Below are positions 1 through 4,911 of a DNA stretch of 5,522 nucleotides, piece by piece. Under the pieces are notes generated by a model. That model did not search any database. It had not been told where the DNA came from and saw only the letters and a list, made by a program, of their open reading frames with translations. Origin of the DNA: Frankiales bacterium (GTDB lineage: Bacteria > Actinomycetota > Actinomycetes > Mycobacteriales > SCTD01). Location: the NCBI GenBank assembly GCA_025464915.1, contig JAODNF010000007.1:1-5522 (forward strand), written 5' to 3'. A program made the translations under genes and the position numbers. The stretch's first letter is position 1. Each line of letters starts with the position of its first letter.

Positions 1-435
1 GTGCCAGACGAGCAGGTTGGGGTTGCGCCAGCTGCGGTCGACGTTGCCGACGAGCGCGTCGAACCACAGGACGCGGCTCGCGAGGTCGGCGTCGACCGGG
101 TGCGCCACGGGGTCGAAGCCGAGCGAGCCCGGCAGGAAGTCCATCCCGAGGTTCAGGCCGCCGCTCGCCTTGAGCAGGTCCTGCACCTCCTCGTCCGGCT
201 CGCTGCGCCCGAGGTCCGGGTCGACGTCGACCAGCACGAGCTCCGGCACCCGCAGCCCGACCGCCCGGGCCAGCCCGGCGCAGATGATCTCGGCCACCAG
301 CGTCTTGCGGCCCTGTCCGGCGCCGACGTACTTCACGACGTAGGTCCCGAGGTCGTCGGCCTCCATCAGACCCGGGAGCGACCCGCCCTCGCGGAACGGC
401 GTGACGTAGCGCGTCGCGGTCACGGTCCTGAGCAC
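1..435 (-). CDS. HipA-like kinase, N-terminal part (cut by window edge)
   Basis: Reading the minus strand from the GTG at 435-433 gives 145 residues with no stop before the window edge, so the C-terminal part is missing. The start is well bounded: an in-frame TAG lies at 447-445 and no other start codon fits between. The sequence fits the actinobacterial HipA-family kinase group (serine/threonine-kinase-like fold, sometimes misnamed as aminotransferase). Visible features are TYVVK with a possible ATP-binding Lys35, LVAE with Glu49 as a candidate helix-C glutamate, a conserved LLKASGGLNLGMDFLPGS block at 88-104, and a catalytic-loop-like DALVGNVDRSWRNPNLL at 126-142 with Asp133 as the likely catalytic aspartate and Asn138/Asn140 as metal-binding candidates. 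The metal-binding Asp further on lies outside the window. It is probably cytosolic; its substrate is unknown. No HipB-like antitoxin is seen on its upstream side, so toxin activity should not be assumed. There is no Shine-Dalgarno sequence; a leaderless mRNA is likely. Confidence 0.85.
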   Translation of the reverse strand, partial: MLRTVTATRYVTPFREGGSLPGLMEADDLGTYVVKYVGAGQGRKTLVAEIICAGLARAVGLRVPELVLVDVDPDLGRSEPDEEVQDLLKASGGLNLGMDFLPGSLGFDPVAHPVDADLASRVLWFDALVGNVDRSWRNPNLLVWH

Positions 436-441
436 GTGCGG

Positions 442-447
442 ACGCTA
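442..447 (-). promoter_or_regulatory. -10 element (TAGCGT) for a leaderless kinase transcript
   Basis: On the minus strand the hexamer TAGCGT matches the actinobacterial TANNNT -10 consensus and sits exactly at -12 to -7 if transcription begins on the first base of the GTG at 435. No convincing -35 hexamer is seen, which is common for leaderless promoters in this phylum. The TA step is shared with the opposing -10 element. Confidence 0.45.
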
Positions 448-451
448 CCGT
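446..451 (+). promoter_or_regulatory. -10 element (TACCGT) for a leaderless hydrolase transcript
   Basis: TACCGT matches TANNNT and sits exactly at -12 to -7 if transcription begins on the first base of the GTG at 458. The gene has no Shine-Dalgarno sequence, consistent with a leaderless mRNA. The element overlaps the minus-strand -10 by two bases (446-447), so the two promoters should compete for polymerase or act as one bidirectional unit. Confidence 0.45.
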
Positions 452-457
452 CCGCTC

Positions 458-1675
458 GTGGGCAGCGTTCTGGACCTTTCCGACGACCTCTGGCACGGCC
501 GCGTCTCGATCGAGGACAGCCACCCCTTCTCGATGCTGCGTGAGGTCGAGGAGCTCGCAGCCGGCGTCGCGTTCGTCGCGTCGTTCGCCAACGTCAGCGC
601 GCTGACGGCTGAGGACTGCCTGGTGCTCGTCGACACCGGCAGCAAGCCGCTGGCGGAACACGTCCACCGGACGGTCCGATCCTGGACCTCGAAGCCGCTG
701 CACACAGCGGTGTTCTCGCACGGCCACATCGACCACGTCTTCGGCATGGCGCCGTTCGAGGCCGAGGGCGGCTCGCCACGGGTTGTCGCGCACCGGGCCA
801 TGCCGGCTCGCTTCGACCGCTACGTCCTGACCGCCGGTTACAACGAGGCCGTCAACCAGCGGCAGTTCGGGATGCCCGACCTGCGCTGGCCACGCGAGTA
901 CCGCTACCCCGACGAGACGTACGACGACCGGCTTGCGCTCTCGGTCGGTGGACTGCACCTGGAGCTCACGCACTGCCGGGGCGAGACCGACGACCACACC
1001 TACACGTGGATCCCCGCGCGCAAGGTGCTGTGCTGCGGCGACCTGTTCATCTGGGCCTCCCCGAACGCCGGCAACCCGCAGAAGGTGCAGCGCTACCCGC
1101 GCGAGTGGGCCCGCGGCCTGCGCGACATGGCCGAGCTCGGTGCCGAGCTGATGCTCCCCGGCCACGGTGTCCCGATCGCGGGCGCCGACCGCATCCGGCA
1201 GGCGCTGACCGAGAGCGCCGAGCTCCTCGAGCACCTGCACGACGCCACTGTCGCGATGATGAACGAGGGTGCCCGCCTCGACGACATCGTGCACACCGTG
1301 AAGGCGCCGCAGCACCTGCTGGACCGGCCCTACCTCAAGCCTGTCTACGACGAGCCGGAGTTCGTCGTCCGCAACGTCTGGCGCCTCTACGGCGGCTGGT
1401 GGGACGGTGACCCCGCGGCTTTGAAGCCCGCGCCGGCGGCCGTGCTCGCGGCCGAGATCGCCTCACTGGCAGGCGGTCCAGCCCGTCTCGCCGACCGGGC
1501 GCTCGCTCTGATCGACACCGACCTGCGGCTGGCCGGGCACCTCGCCGAGCTGGCTGCTCAAGCCGATCCCGACGACATGGGCGTCGCCGACATCAAGCGC
1601 CAGGTCTATCTAGCTCGAGCCGGCGCGGAGTCGTCGACGATGGCTAAGGGCGTGTTCGGCTGGGCGGCCCGGTAG
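458..1675 (+). CDS. MBL-fold hydrolase, alkyl-sulfatase type with dimerisation region
   Basis: This is a 405-residue metallo-beta-lactamase-fold protein. The metal motif HGHIDH is at 88-93 (HxHxDH). GETDDH at 175-180 holds the acidic ligand that replaces the usual third histidine in alkyl-sulfatase relatives, CCGDLF has Asp195, and LPGHG has His236. The segment VVRNVWRLYGGWWDGDPA (303-320) and the helical C-terminus resemble the alkyl-sulfatase dimerisation domain. Typical SdsA1-like secreted alkyl sulfatases are much longer, with a signal peptide and a C-terminal sterol-carrier-like domain; both are absent here, so this version is probably cytosolic and its substrate may not be an alkyl sulfate. 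GTG 458 is the first usable start after an in-frame TAG at 407-409, and the conserved-looking N-terminus begins there. Codon use is strongly GC3-biased: only 5 of the first 60 codons end in A or T. The family call is firm, the substrate unknown. Confidence 0.92.
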   Translation: MGSVLDLSDDLWHGRVSIEDSHPFSMLREVEELAAGVAFVASFANVSALTAEDCLVLVDTGSKPLAEHVHRTVRSWTSKPLHTAVFSHGHIDHVFGMAPFEAEGGSPRVVAHRAMPARFDRYVLTAGYNEAVNQRQFGMPDLRWPREYRYPDETYDDRLALSVGGLHLELTHCRGETDDHTYTWIPARKVLCCGDLFIWASPNAGNPQKVQRYPREWARGLRDMAELGAELMLPGHGVPIAGADRIRQALTESAELLEHLHDATVAMMNEGARLDDIVHTVKAPQHLLDRPYLKPVYDEPEFVVRNVWRLYGGWWDGDPAALKPAPAAVLAAEIASLAGGPARLADRALALIDTDLRLAGHLAELAAQADPDDMGVADIKRQVYLARAGAESSTMAKGVFGWAAR

Positions 1676-1815
1676 CGAGGCCGACCGTGCCCACGGGCAG
1701 GCCCGCGCGCTTCGTGGTGTGTTCAGCCGAGGGTTGGTTCCTTGCAAGCAAGAGCGAAGAACGGCACCTATGCGACCGCCTTGCGTCGTGCCACACTCAC
1801 ACCAGGGGACCGTCC

Positions 1816-1823
1816 GAGAGGAG
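1816..1823 (+). promoter_or_regulatory. Ribosome binding site fixing the start at 1831
   Basis: GAGAGGAG lies seven bases before the ATG at 1831. It is the only good Shine-Dalgarno sequence in this reading frame, and it argues against an upstream GTG at 1687 that would add 48 unconvincing residues. Confidence 0.65.
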
Positions 1824-1830
1824 TCGCTGC

Positions 1831-2019
1831 ATGATGAGCGTCAGTCGACTCCGTTGCTTCCTCGTCGGTCACAGCTGGCTAAGAGTTCCGGACGGCGGAG
1901 GAGCCGACAGGTCAGACGGATTCTCCCTACGTTGCCGACGGTGCGCGGCCGAGAACTACAACAAGTCCAGCGGCGTGAGTGGCGCGATGCTCTGGGGCTT
2001 TAGAGGCCCACCCTCTTAG
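1831..2019 (+). CDS. Small zinc-ribbon-like protein, function unknown
   Basis: This 62-residue protein starts with ATG ATG behind a good ribosome binding site; the second ATG at 1834 is an equally possible start. The pattern is Cys9-x3-His13 in RCFLVGHSW, a Gly/Asp-rich loop, then Cys35-x2-Cys38 in LRCRRCAAE. Four Cys/His ligands at this spacing suggest a single bound zinc ion, as in small proteins with a C-x-x-x-G-H-x-W then C-x-x-C layout (phage DUF1660 proteins have a similar look). I infer a structural zinc site from pattern only. The C-terminus, after the CxxC, is short and rich in Gly/Ser. It stands alone: 155 bases separate it from the hydrolase upstream, and no gene follows for about 530 bases. 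I see no promoter that I trust ahead of it and no clear terminator after it. Confidence 0.6.
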   Translation: MMSVSRLRCFLVGHSWLRVPDGGGADRSDGFSLRCRRCAAENYNKSSGVSGAMLWGFRGPPS

Positions 2020-2462
2020 TTGCCACGACTCGGTTCAGAACTGGCTGTGTGCACGACGATGACCATCGGGTGCGACGGCCGTCCGATAAGCAGCTGCCCT
2101 TCGAGTCGCTTCGCCAACAGTCACGGCCGAAAGCAGTTGAGCCCCGGACCATCCATGCGCGACGAGGCGCGCGGGTCTCGGGGTTGACCACGACTGGCCG
2201 TCGGTAGGGGGTGGGGTGCTGTTGGCCGTTCGTGGCATCCGGCCGGCAACGAAAGAGCCATCGACGGTGGCAGGGCGGCCGCTACTACTGGCATGCACGC
2301 GTGAAACGCATTCCAACGCTTACGCGGCACGGGCTCTTGTGATCATCGCCTGGTTGTCGCTCTCATCGGCGGCTTGATCATCGGTTCACGTGAGCGCGGG
2401 ATGGCGCGTGTAGTCAGTTCGAGGCATTTGCAATACCGGACGGGCCAGATCGGCTGATCGCT
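2020..2462. other. Gene-poor intergenic stretch
   Basis: I find no convincing gene on either strand. Short open frames exist on both strands, but their translations are rich in Arg/Ser/Pro, lack ribosome binding sites and show no domain-like pattern. The only local structure I note is a 9-base direct repeat TGATCATCG at 2340-2348 and 2375-2383, whose TGATCA cores are 35 bases apart, within a stretch that reads through as a short hydrophobic peptide but has no start codon. It could be a pair of regulator sites or chance. Confidence 0.4.
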
Positions 2463-2491
2463 CTGACGCAATTGTGCGGCGTCGCTACGTT
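2463..2491 (+). promoter_or_regulatory. Candidate promoter of the secreted-protein gene
   Basis: CTGACG at 2463-2468 resembles a -35 hexamer, and TACGTT at 2486-2491 fits TANNNT, with a 17-base spacer. Transcription would begin near 2498 and give a leader of about 50 bases before the TTG start at 2551. The match is moderate, so this is a proposal only. Confidence 0.35.
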
Positions 2492-2537
2492 TGGCCCTTC
2501 GGTGGTCGCGGCGCAGTCGCGTTGCCACGCCCCTCAT

Positions 2538-2544
2538 GAGGGAG
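2538..2544 (+). promoter_or_regulatory. Ribosome binding site favouring the TTG start at 2551
   Basis: GAGGGAG ends six bases before the TTG at 2551. Neither the in-frame ATG at 2536 nor the TTG at 2491 has a Shine-Dalgarno sequence, and the ATG overlaps this site. The TTG start also gives a signal peptide of ordinary length. Confidence 0.55.
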
Positions 2545-2550
2545 CCAGCC

Positions 2551-3585
2551 TTGCTCACTTCTTCCGCCCGTCGCCTGTCCCTCGCCTCGATCGCCACAGC
2601 GGTGGCGGCCGTCGGGCTGACGGCCATGCCAGCGGCCGCCGACTCGACGCTGCCGTCGGTGAGCGCGACGGTCCCCGCCGGCGGCATCGTGAGCACGGGC
2701 GACACCGTCTCGGCCACGCACCCGGTGCAGCTTTCGGTCACAACCGACACCGGCGGCACGATCACGATCAACACCGCCGACCTGCTCGCCGGGGCCGCGC
2801 GCAACGGCATGGGCGTCGACGACCACACCCGATACTTCAACCCGCGCTTCGTCGTCCCGCCGGGCGGCGCTCACCTCTCCGCTGCGTCGCTGCTCATCGA
2901 CGGCGCGCTGGTGCCGGGGTCGACGCAGTACCACGGGCCGGGTTACCAGGTAGCCCCTCAGATCTGGCTCAACACCGTCGACGACAGCATGCCCGCCGGC
3001 AGCGGTCCCGGGCTCGCCACCGCCACAAAGCTGCCTGACGGCAACTACACCGTGCCGCTCAACGTCGACCAGCTCAACAGCGACAACGCGCAGGGCTCGA
3101 GCCTCAAGATCGACGTCGGCCGGCCGAAGTTCTTCGGCTACGGCAACTTCGCCGGCACCGGGTCCCTCCTCAAGACGGGCATGTCCGCCCGCGACGCCAT
3201 CGCCGGCCGGATGTACGCCTTCGGCTCGTGCTCGGTCTACTGCACCGACAGCACGACCATCACCCTGTCGGTGGCGGACGCGAGCTGGCTCGGGGCCACG
3301 AACCGGGTGCTGTCATCCAGCCCCTTGCTGGGGATGACGTACGCCTACAGCGGCCACCTCGTCCCCTCGGCCAACGGGAACGCGCTCCTCACCCGTGCGC
3401 TCCATAAGCAGGCAGCCGCCAAGACCGTGTGCACCACCAGCCGCCTCGCGAACGGGTGGCTCTCCACCACCTGCGTGCCGCCGAAGATGCGTGTCATGGT
3501 GGCGACCGTGCGGACCGTGATCCGGGGCACCGTGCCCGGCGACGTCATCGTCAAATCGGGGCTGCTGAAGCTCACCGCCAACTGA
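2551..3585 (+). CDS. Secreted protein of unknown function
   Basis: From the TTG at 2551 this encodes 344 residues; ATG 2536 would add five more. The N-terminus is a textbook Sec signal peptide: Arg7-Arg8, a hydrophobic core from about Leu9 to Met26, and an AAA-type cleavage site near residue 30 (PAAA then DST). The mature part (about 314 residues) is rich in Thr, Ser, Gly and Val, with alternating patterns such as VQLSVTTDTGGTITINTADL and STTITLSVADASWLG that suggest a beta-sheet, Ig-like build. Four cysteines form two close groups, GSCSVYC (227, 231) and Cys294/Cys308, which could make two disulfides after export. I see no LPxTG motif, lipobox, transmembrane anchor or catalytic signature. 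The C-terminus ends in VKSGLLKLTAN. It stands alone, with its own likely promoter. I do not recognise the family; a surface or extracellular structural or binding role is inference. Confidence 0.8.
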   Translation: MLTSSARRLSLASIATAVAAVGLTAMPAAADSTLPSVSATVPAGGIVSTGDTVSATHPVQLSVTTDTGGTITINTADLLAGAARNGMGVDDHTRYFNPRFVVPPGGAHLSAASLLIDGALVPGSTQYHGPGYQVAPQIWLNTVDDSMPAGSGPGLATATKLPDGNYTVPLNVDQLNSDNAQGSSLKIDVGRPKFFGYGNFAGTGSLLKTGMSARDAIAGRMYAFGSCSVYCTDSTTITLSVADASWLGATNRVLSSSPLLGMTYAYSGHLVPSANGNALLTRALHKQAAAKTVCTTSRLANGWLSTTCVPPKMRVMVATVRTVIRGTVPGDVIVKSGLLKLTAN

Positions 3586-3703
3586 TTCCGACGGCCCTCG
3601 GCGCTACGGGATCGTGTACGGGCGGACGGTCGTCGCCATCGTGCCGGACGCAGCCGGTGCTCTCGCTCCCGGATTCCTCGTTCGAACCCTTCGACCTGGC
3701 CGC

Positions 3704-3841
3704 TTAGGGCCTGCGTGCTTTGAGCACGAAGAACGCCGCGACGCCGAGGATGATCGCAAGCGTCGTCGTGATTGGTCCCAAGTGGTCACCAAAAGACGCG
3801 GGCAATGCGCTCGCCCCGGCCAGGTTCGTCACGTCCGGCAT
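3704..3841 (-). CDS. Small single-span membrane protein (45 residues)
   Basis: On the minus strand, ATG 3841 to TAA 3704 encodes 45 residues. An in-frame TAG directly precedes the ATG, so the N-terminus cannot extend; the GTG three codons on is the only near alternative. After a short polar N-terminus, residues about 22-40 (GPITTTLAIILGVAAFFVL) form one strong hydrophobic span, followed by the basic tail KARRP, as expected for an outside-in helix with a cytoplasmic C-terminus. Most codons end in G or C. There is no clear Shine-Dalgarno sequence and no TANNNT at the leaderless position. It converges on the secreted-protein gene, 118 bases away. I do not recognise it. It could be a genuine small membrane protein or the tail fragment of a lost surface protein. 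Confidence 0.42.
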   Translation of the reverse strand: MPDVTNLAGASALPASFGDHLGPITTTLAIILGVAAFFVLKARRP

Positions 3842-3884
3842 CTACGGCGGCAAGGCTCGGTCCAACCTCGCATGCCGGCATTGA

Positions 3885-4091
3885 GTGAGATACGGCCGGC
3901 TACCGTCGCAGACCGCCGTCCTCGTCGGCAGCGACGAGGAGCAGCTTTCAGCCGCCGTCGCACGCGGCTGGGGCCATGTCCGGATGGCCTTCGCACCAGT
4001 TCCTCCCGGGACTTCATCGCCCGCCGGTGTCGGCGCGCCCTTTTCGTTGTGCTGGGTCCTGCACGGGTGGATGCTCCGCAGACCAACATAA
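3885..4091 (+). CDS. Doubtful 68-residue ORF, possible gene remnant
   Basis: A frame from GTG 3885 to TAA 4089-4091 encodes 68 residues. Its middle part, TAVLVGSDEEQLSAAVARGW (residues 10-29), reads like real protein, with an acidic/helical pattern and GC-ending codons. The second half (PVPPGTSSPAGVGAPFS onward) does not. No ribosome binding site precedes the GTG. The stop codon overlaps the Shine-Dalgarno of the gene at 4101, which would fit translational coupling. It may be a short gene, a decayed fragment of a larger one, or chance. The rest of 3842-4100 holds nothing else I can support. Confidence 0.2.
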   Translation: MRYGRLPSQTAVLVGSDEEQLSAAVARGWGHVRMAFAPVPPGTSSPAGVGAPFSLCWVLHGWMLRRPT

Positions 4092-4095
4092 GGAG
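4090..4095 (+). promoter_or_regulatory. Strong ribosome binding site for the gene at 4101
   Basis: AAGGAG sits five bases before ATG 4101, the best Shine-Dalgarno in the window, and supports that start. Confidence 0.7.
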
Positions 4096-4100
4096 AAACG

Positions 4101-4409
4101 ATGGCCGTCATCGTCAAGCAGGTCATGCCCGCCGTAGTTCCGATGGACATGATCGAGGCGGTCACGAAGGAGATGGACGTCGACAGCTCGCCGCCGCCCG
4201 GGATGCTCGTACACACGCACTACGAGCAGGACGGGCGCATCCACATCATGGACGTCTGGGAGTCACGTCAAGCCCATCAGGAGTTCGTCGAGGCGCGGCT
4301 GCTGCCCGCGATGGGCAAAGTCGCCGCGAACCAGGGCTTCGACCTGGAGGCTGCCGGACCCCCCGACACCGTCATCACCGACGTTCACCGGGTCGTCCGC
4401 GGAAGCTGA
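4101..4409 (+). CDS. Small ABM-like (dimeric alpha-beta barrel) protein
   Basis: This 102-residue protein has an excellent ribosome binding site. Its order of segments fits the dimeric ferredoxin-like barrel fold found in antibiotic-biosynthesis-monooxygenase (ABM) and stress-responsive barrel families: strand VIVKQVMP (3-10), helix MDMIEAVTKEMDV (15-27), strand PGMLVHTHYEQDG (33-45), strand RIHIMDVWES (46-55), helix QAHQEFVEARLLPAM (57-71), and a last strand TVITDVHRVV (90-99). His38, His40, Trp53 and Glu54 are the most conspicuous polar/aromatic positions; DVWES with a following helix is typical of this fold. The protein has no signal peptide and is probably cytosolic. Such proteins may be small monooxygenases, haem or quinone binders, or have no enzyme activity; the substrate cannot be told. 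A second small fold follows 70 bases later on the same strand, possibly in one transcript. Confidence 0.78.
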   Translation: MAVIVKQVMPAVVPMDMIEAVTKEMDVDSSPPPGMLVHTHYEQDGRIHIMDVWESRQAHQEFVEARLLPAMGKVAANQGFDLEAAGPPDTVITDVHRVVRGS

Positions 4410-4479
4410 AGCAGTCCGATAGCGGCCCAGTGGTAGAACGCTCTCACGCGTTGACGGGAAACGCTGCCGCGAGCAGGTC

Positions 4480-4725
4480 GTGATCGCTGCTGCCACCCTG
4501 ACCGGTAGAGACGCCATCCTGGGATTCATGAACGAGGAGCTCGCGAAGCTCGACATGCAACAGGAGATCTCCGCGATCTCCGAGCACGGCGACTTCGCGA
4601 CGGTCTACGTCGCCTCCCGCTCCACAAGCGAGGACGGCCTCGAGCAGATCGTGAACTGGGCCGATCTCTTCCAGTTCTCGCCGGGCACGAACACCATCTG
4701 CGGCCACGTGTCGCTCTCCGCCTGA
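4480..4725 (+). CDS. Short SnoaL/NTF2-like protein, probably N-terminally shortened
   Basis: From GTG 4480 this encodes 81 residues. LTGRDAILGFMNEELAKL (7-24), then EHGDFATVYVASRS (35-48), NWADLFQFSPG (59-69) and a final ICGHVSLSA match the second half of the NTF2/SnoaL-like fold, where GRxAI, a 'GD.v.V' strand, an 'aDlF.f' strand and a closing strand recur in this order. Typical members have about 110-140 residues, so the first helices and the strand before GRDAI seem to be missing. GTG 4480 is the first start after an in-frame TAG at 4420-4422, with only a weak GAGCAG before it. I see no matching N-terminal half in the other frames just upstream. It may be a natural short form or a 5'-truncated remnant. 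Fold assignment is moderate; function (SnoaL-like proteins include cyclases, isomerases and binding proteins) is unknown. Confidence 0.6.
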   Translation: MIAAATLTGRDAILGFMNEELAKLDMQQEISAISEHGDFATVYVASRSTSEDGLEQIVNWADLFQFSPGTNTICGHVSLSA

Positions 4726-4731
4726 ACTCTC

Positions 4732-4751
4732 GAAGCATCATTCCTTGCTTC
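4732..4751 (+). terminator. Weak hairpin after the NTF2-like gene
   Basis: GAAGCA (4732-4737) and TGCTTC (4746-4751) pair perfectly with an eight-base loop, starting seven bases after the stop codon. The stem is short and no T-run follows, so termination here is only possible. Confidence 0.25.
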
Positions 4752-4795
4752 TGGGCCGGAGAGGCTTGCGGGTGTTCTTTGCTCAAGGCCGCCGG

Positions 4796-4813
4796 GGTCG
4801 GACCGGCCCGACC
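4796..4813 (+). terminator. GC-rich hairpin, possible terminator
   Basis: GGTCGG (4796-4801) and CCGACC (4808-4813) form a six-pair GC-rich stem with a six-base loop. It is followed by GTCGTGTT rather than a T-run, which is usual for actinobacterial terminators. It lies between two same-strand genes. Confidence 0.3.
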
Positions 4814-4829
4814 GTCGTGTTAGGAGTTT

Positions 4830-4864
4830 GGGAAACCTTTCCTGGATGTCCAGGTAGGTTTCCC
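4830..4864. repeat. 35-base near-perfect inverted repeat
   Basis: The outer arms GGGAAACCT (4830-4838) and AGGTTTCCC (4856-4864) are perfect inverted copies. Inner arms CCTGG (4841-4845) and CCAGG (4850-4854) continue the stem around an ATGT loop, with only TT opposite T unpaired. That gives 14 pairs in total, by far the strongest secondary structure in the window. Possible roles are an operator for the downstream exported-protein gene, a terminator for the upstream genes, or an element end or recombination site. No T-run follows. I see no second copy in this window. Confidence 0.7.
4855..4860 (+). promoter_or_regulatory. Candidate -10 element (TAGGTT) of the fibronectin-like gene
   Basis: TAGGTT fits TANNNT and lies inside the right arm of the inverted repeat. 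Transcription would start near 4867, which coincides with an in-frame ATG (leaderless option) or would give a 45-base leader before GTG 4912. No good -35 hexamer is seen. Confidence 0.3.
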
Positions 4865-4902
4865 CGATGTCGAGACTCGAAGGCTGGCTCGCGTCCGGCG
4901 TT

Positions 4903-4908
4903 GGAGGG
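4903..4908 (+). promoter_or_regulatory. Ribosome binding site before GTG 4912 / GTG 4921
   Basis: GGAGGG ends three bases before GTG 4912 and twelve before GTG 4921. Both spacings are off the optimum, so the exact start is uncertain, but the site supports initiation in this small interval. Confidence 0.4.
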
Positions 4909-4911
4909 TCA

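Larger units (their letters stand above)
438..455. repeat. 7-bp inverted repeat in the divergent promoter
   Basis: The arms GCGGACG (438-444) and CGTCCGC (449-455) are perfect inverted copies separated by four bases (CTAC). The repeat fills most of the 22-base gap between the two divergent start codons and overlaps both -10 hexamers. It could be an operator for a dimeric regulator, or simply a result of the two-fold symmetry of a bidirectional promoter. If the transcripts are leaderless it is not transcribed, so an RNA hairpin role is unlikely. Confidence 0.55.

Noticed and set aside
1..543. Long plus-strand open frame of about 180 codons
   Set aside because: Its translation is rich in Arg, Val, Asp and Pro without domain pattern, and it runs antisense to the clear kinase reading frame and into the hydrolase start. 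It is a high-GC shadow frame.
1688..1699. TGCCC-AC-GGGCA palindrome after the hydrolase stop codon
   Set aside because: The two-base loop is too tight for a stable RNA hairpin and no T-run follows, so I do not call it a terminator.
2035..2330. Short minus-strand ORFs (63-93 codons) in the gene-poor region
   Set aside because: They overlap one another in different frames, lack ribosome binding sites, and have low-complexity Ala/Arg/Ser/Pro translations.
2343..2934. Two minus-strand open frames opposite the secreted-protein gene
   Set aside because: The plus strand has a ribosome binding site, signal peptide and good codon use; the antisense frames are Arg-rich or lack a start signal.
4415..4455. 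tRNA-like stretch (TAGCGGCCCAGTGGTAGAAC)
   Set aside because: It resembles a tRNA D-arm by eye, but no anticodon stem, no GTTCGAATC-type T-arm and no acceptor stem follow. It is most likely chance.
3614..4483. Plus-strand open frame of about 289 codons
   Set aside because: It is extremely Arg/Pro-rich, has no ribosome binding site, and overlaps the well-supported gene at 4101 in another frame.
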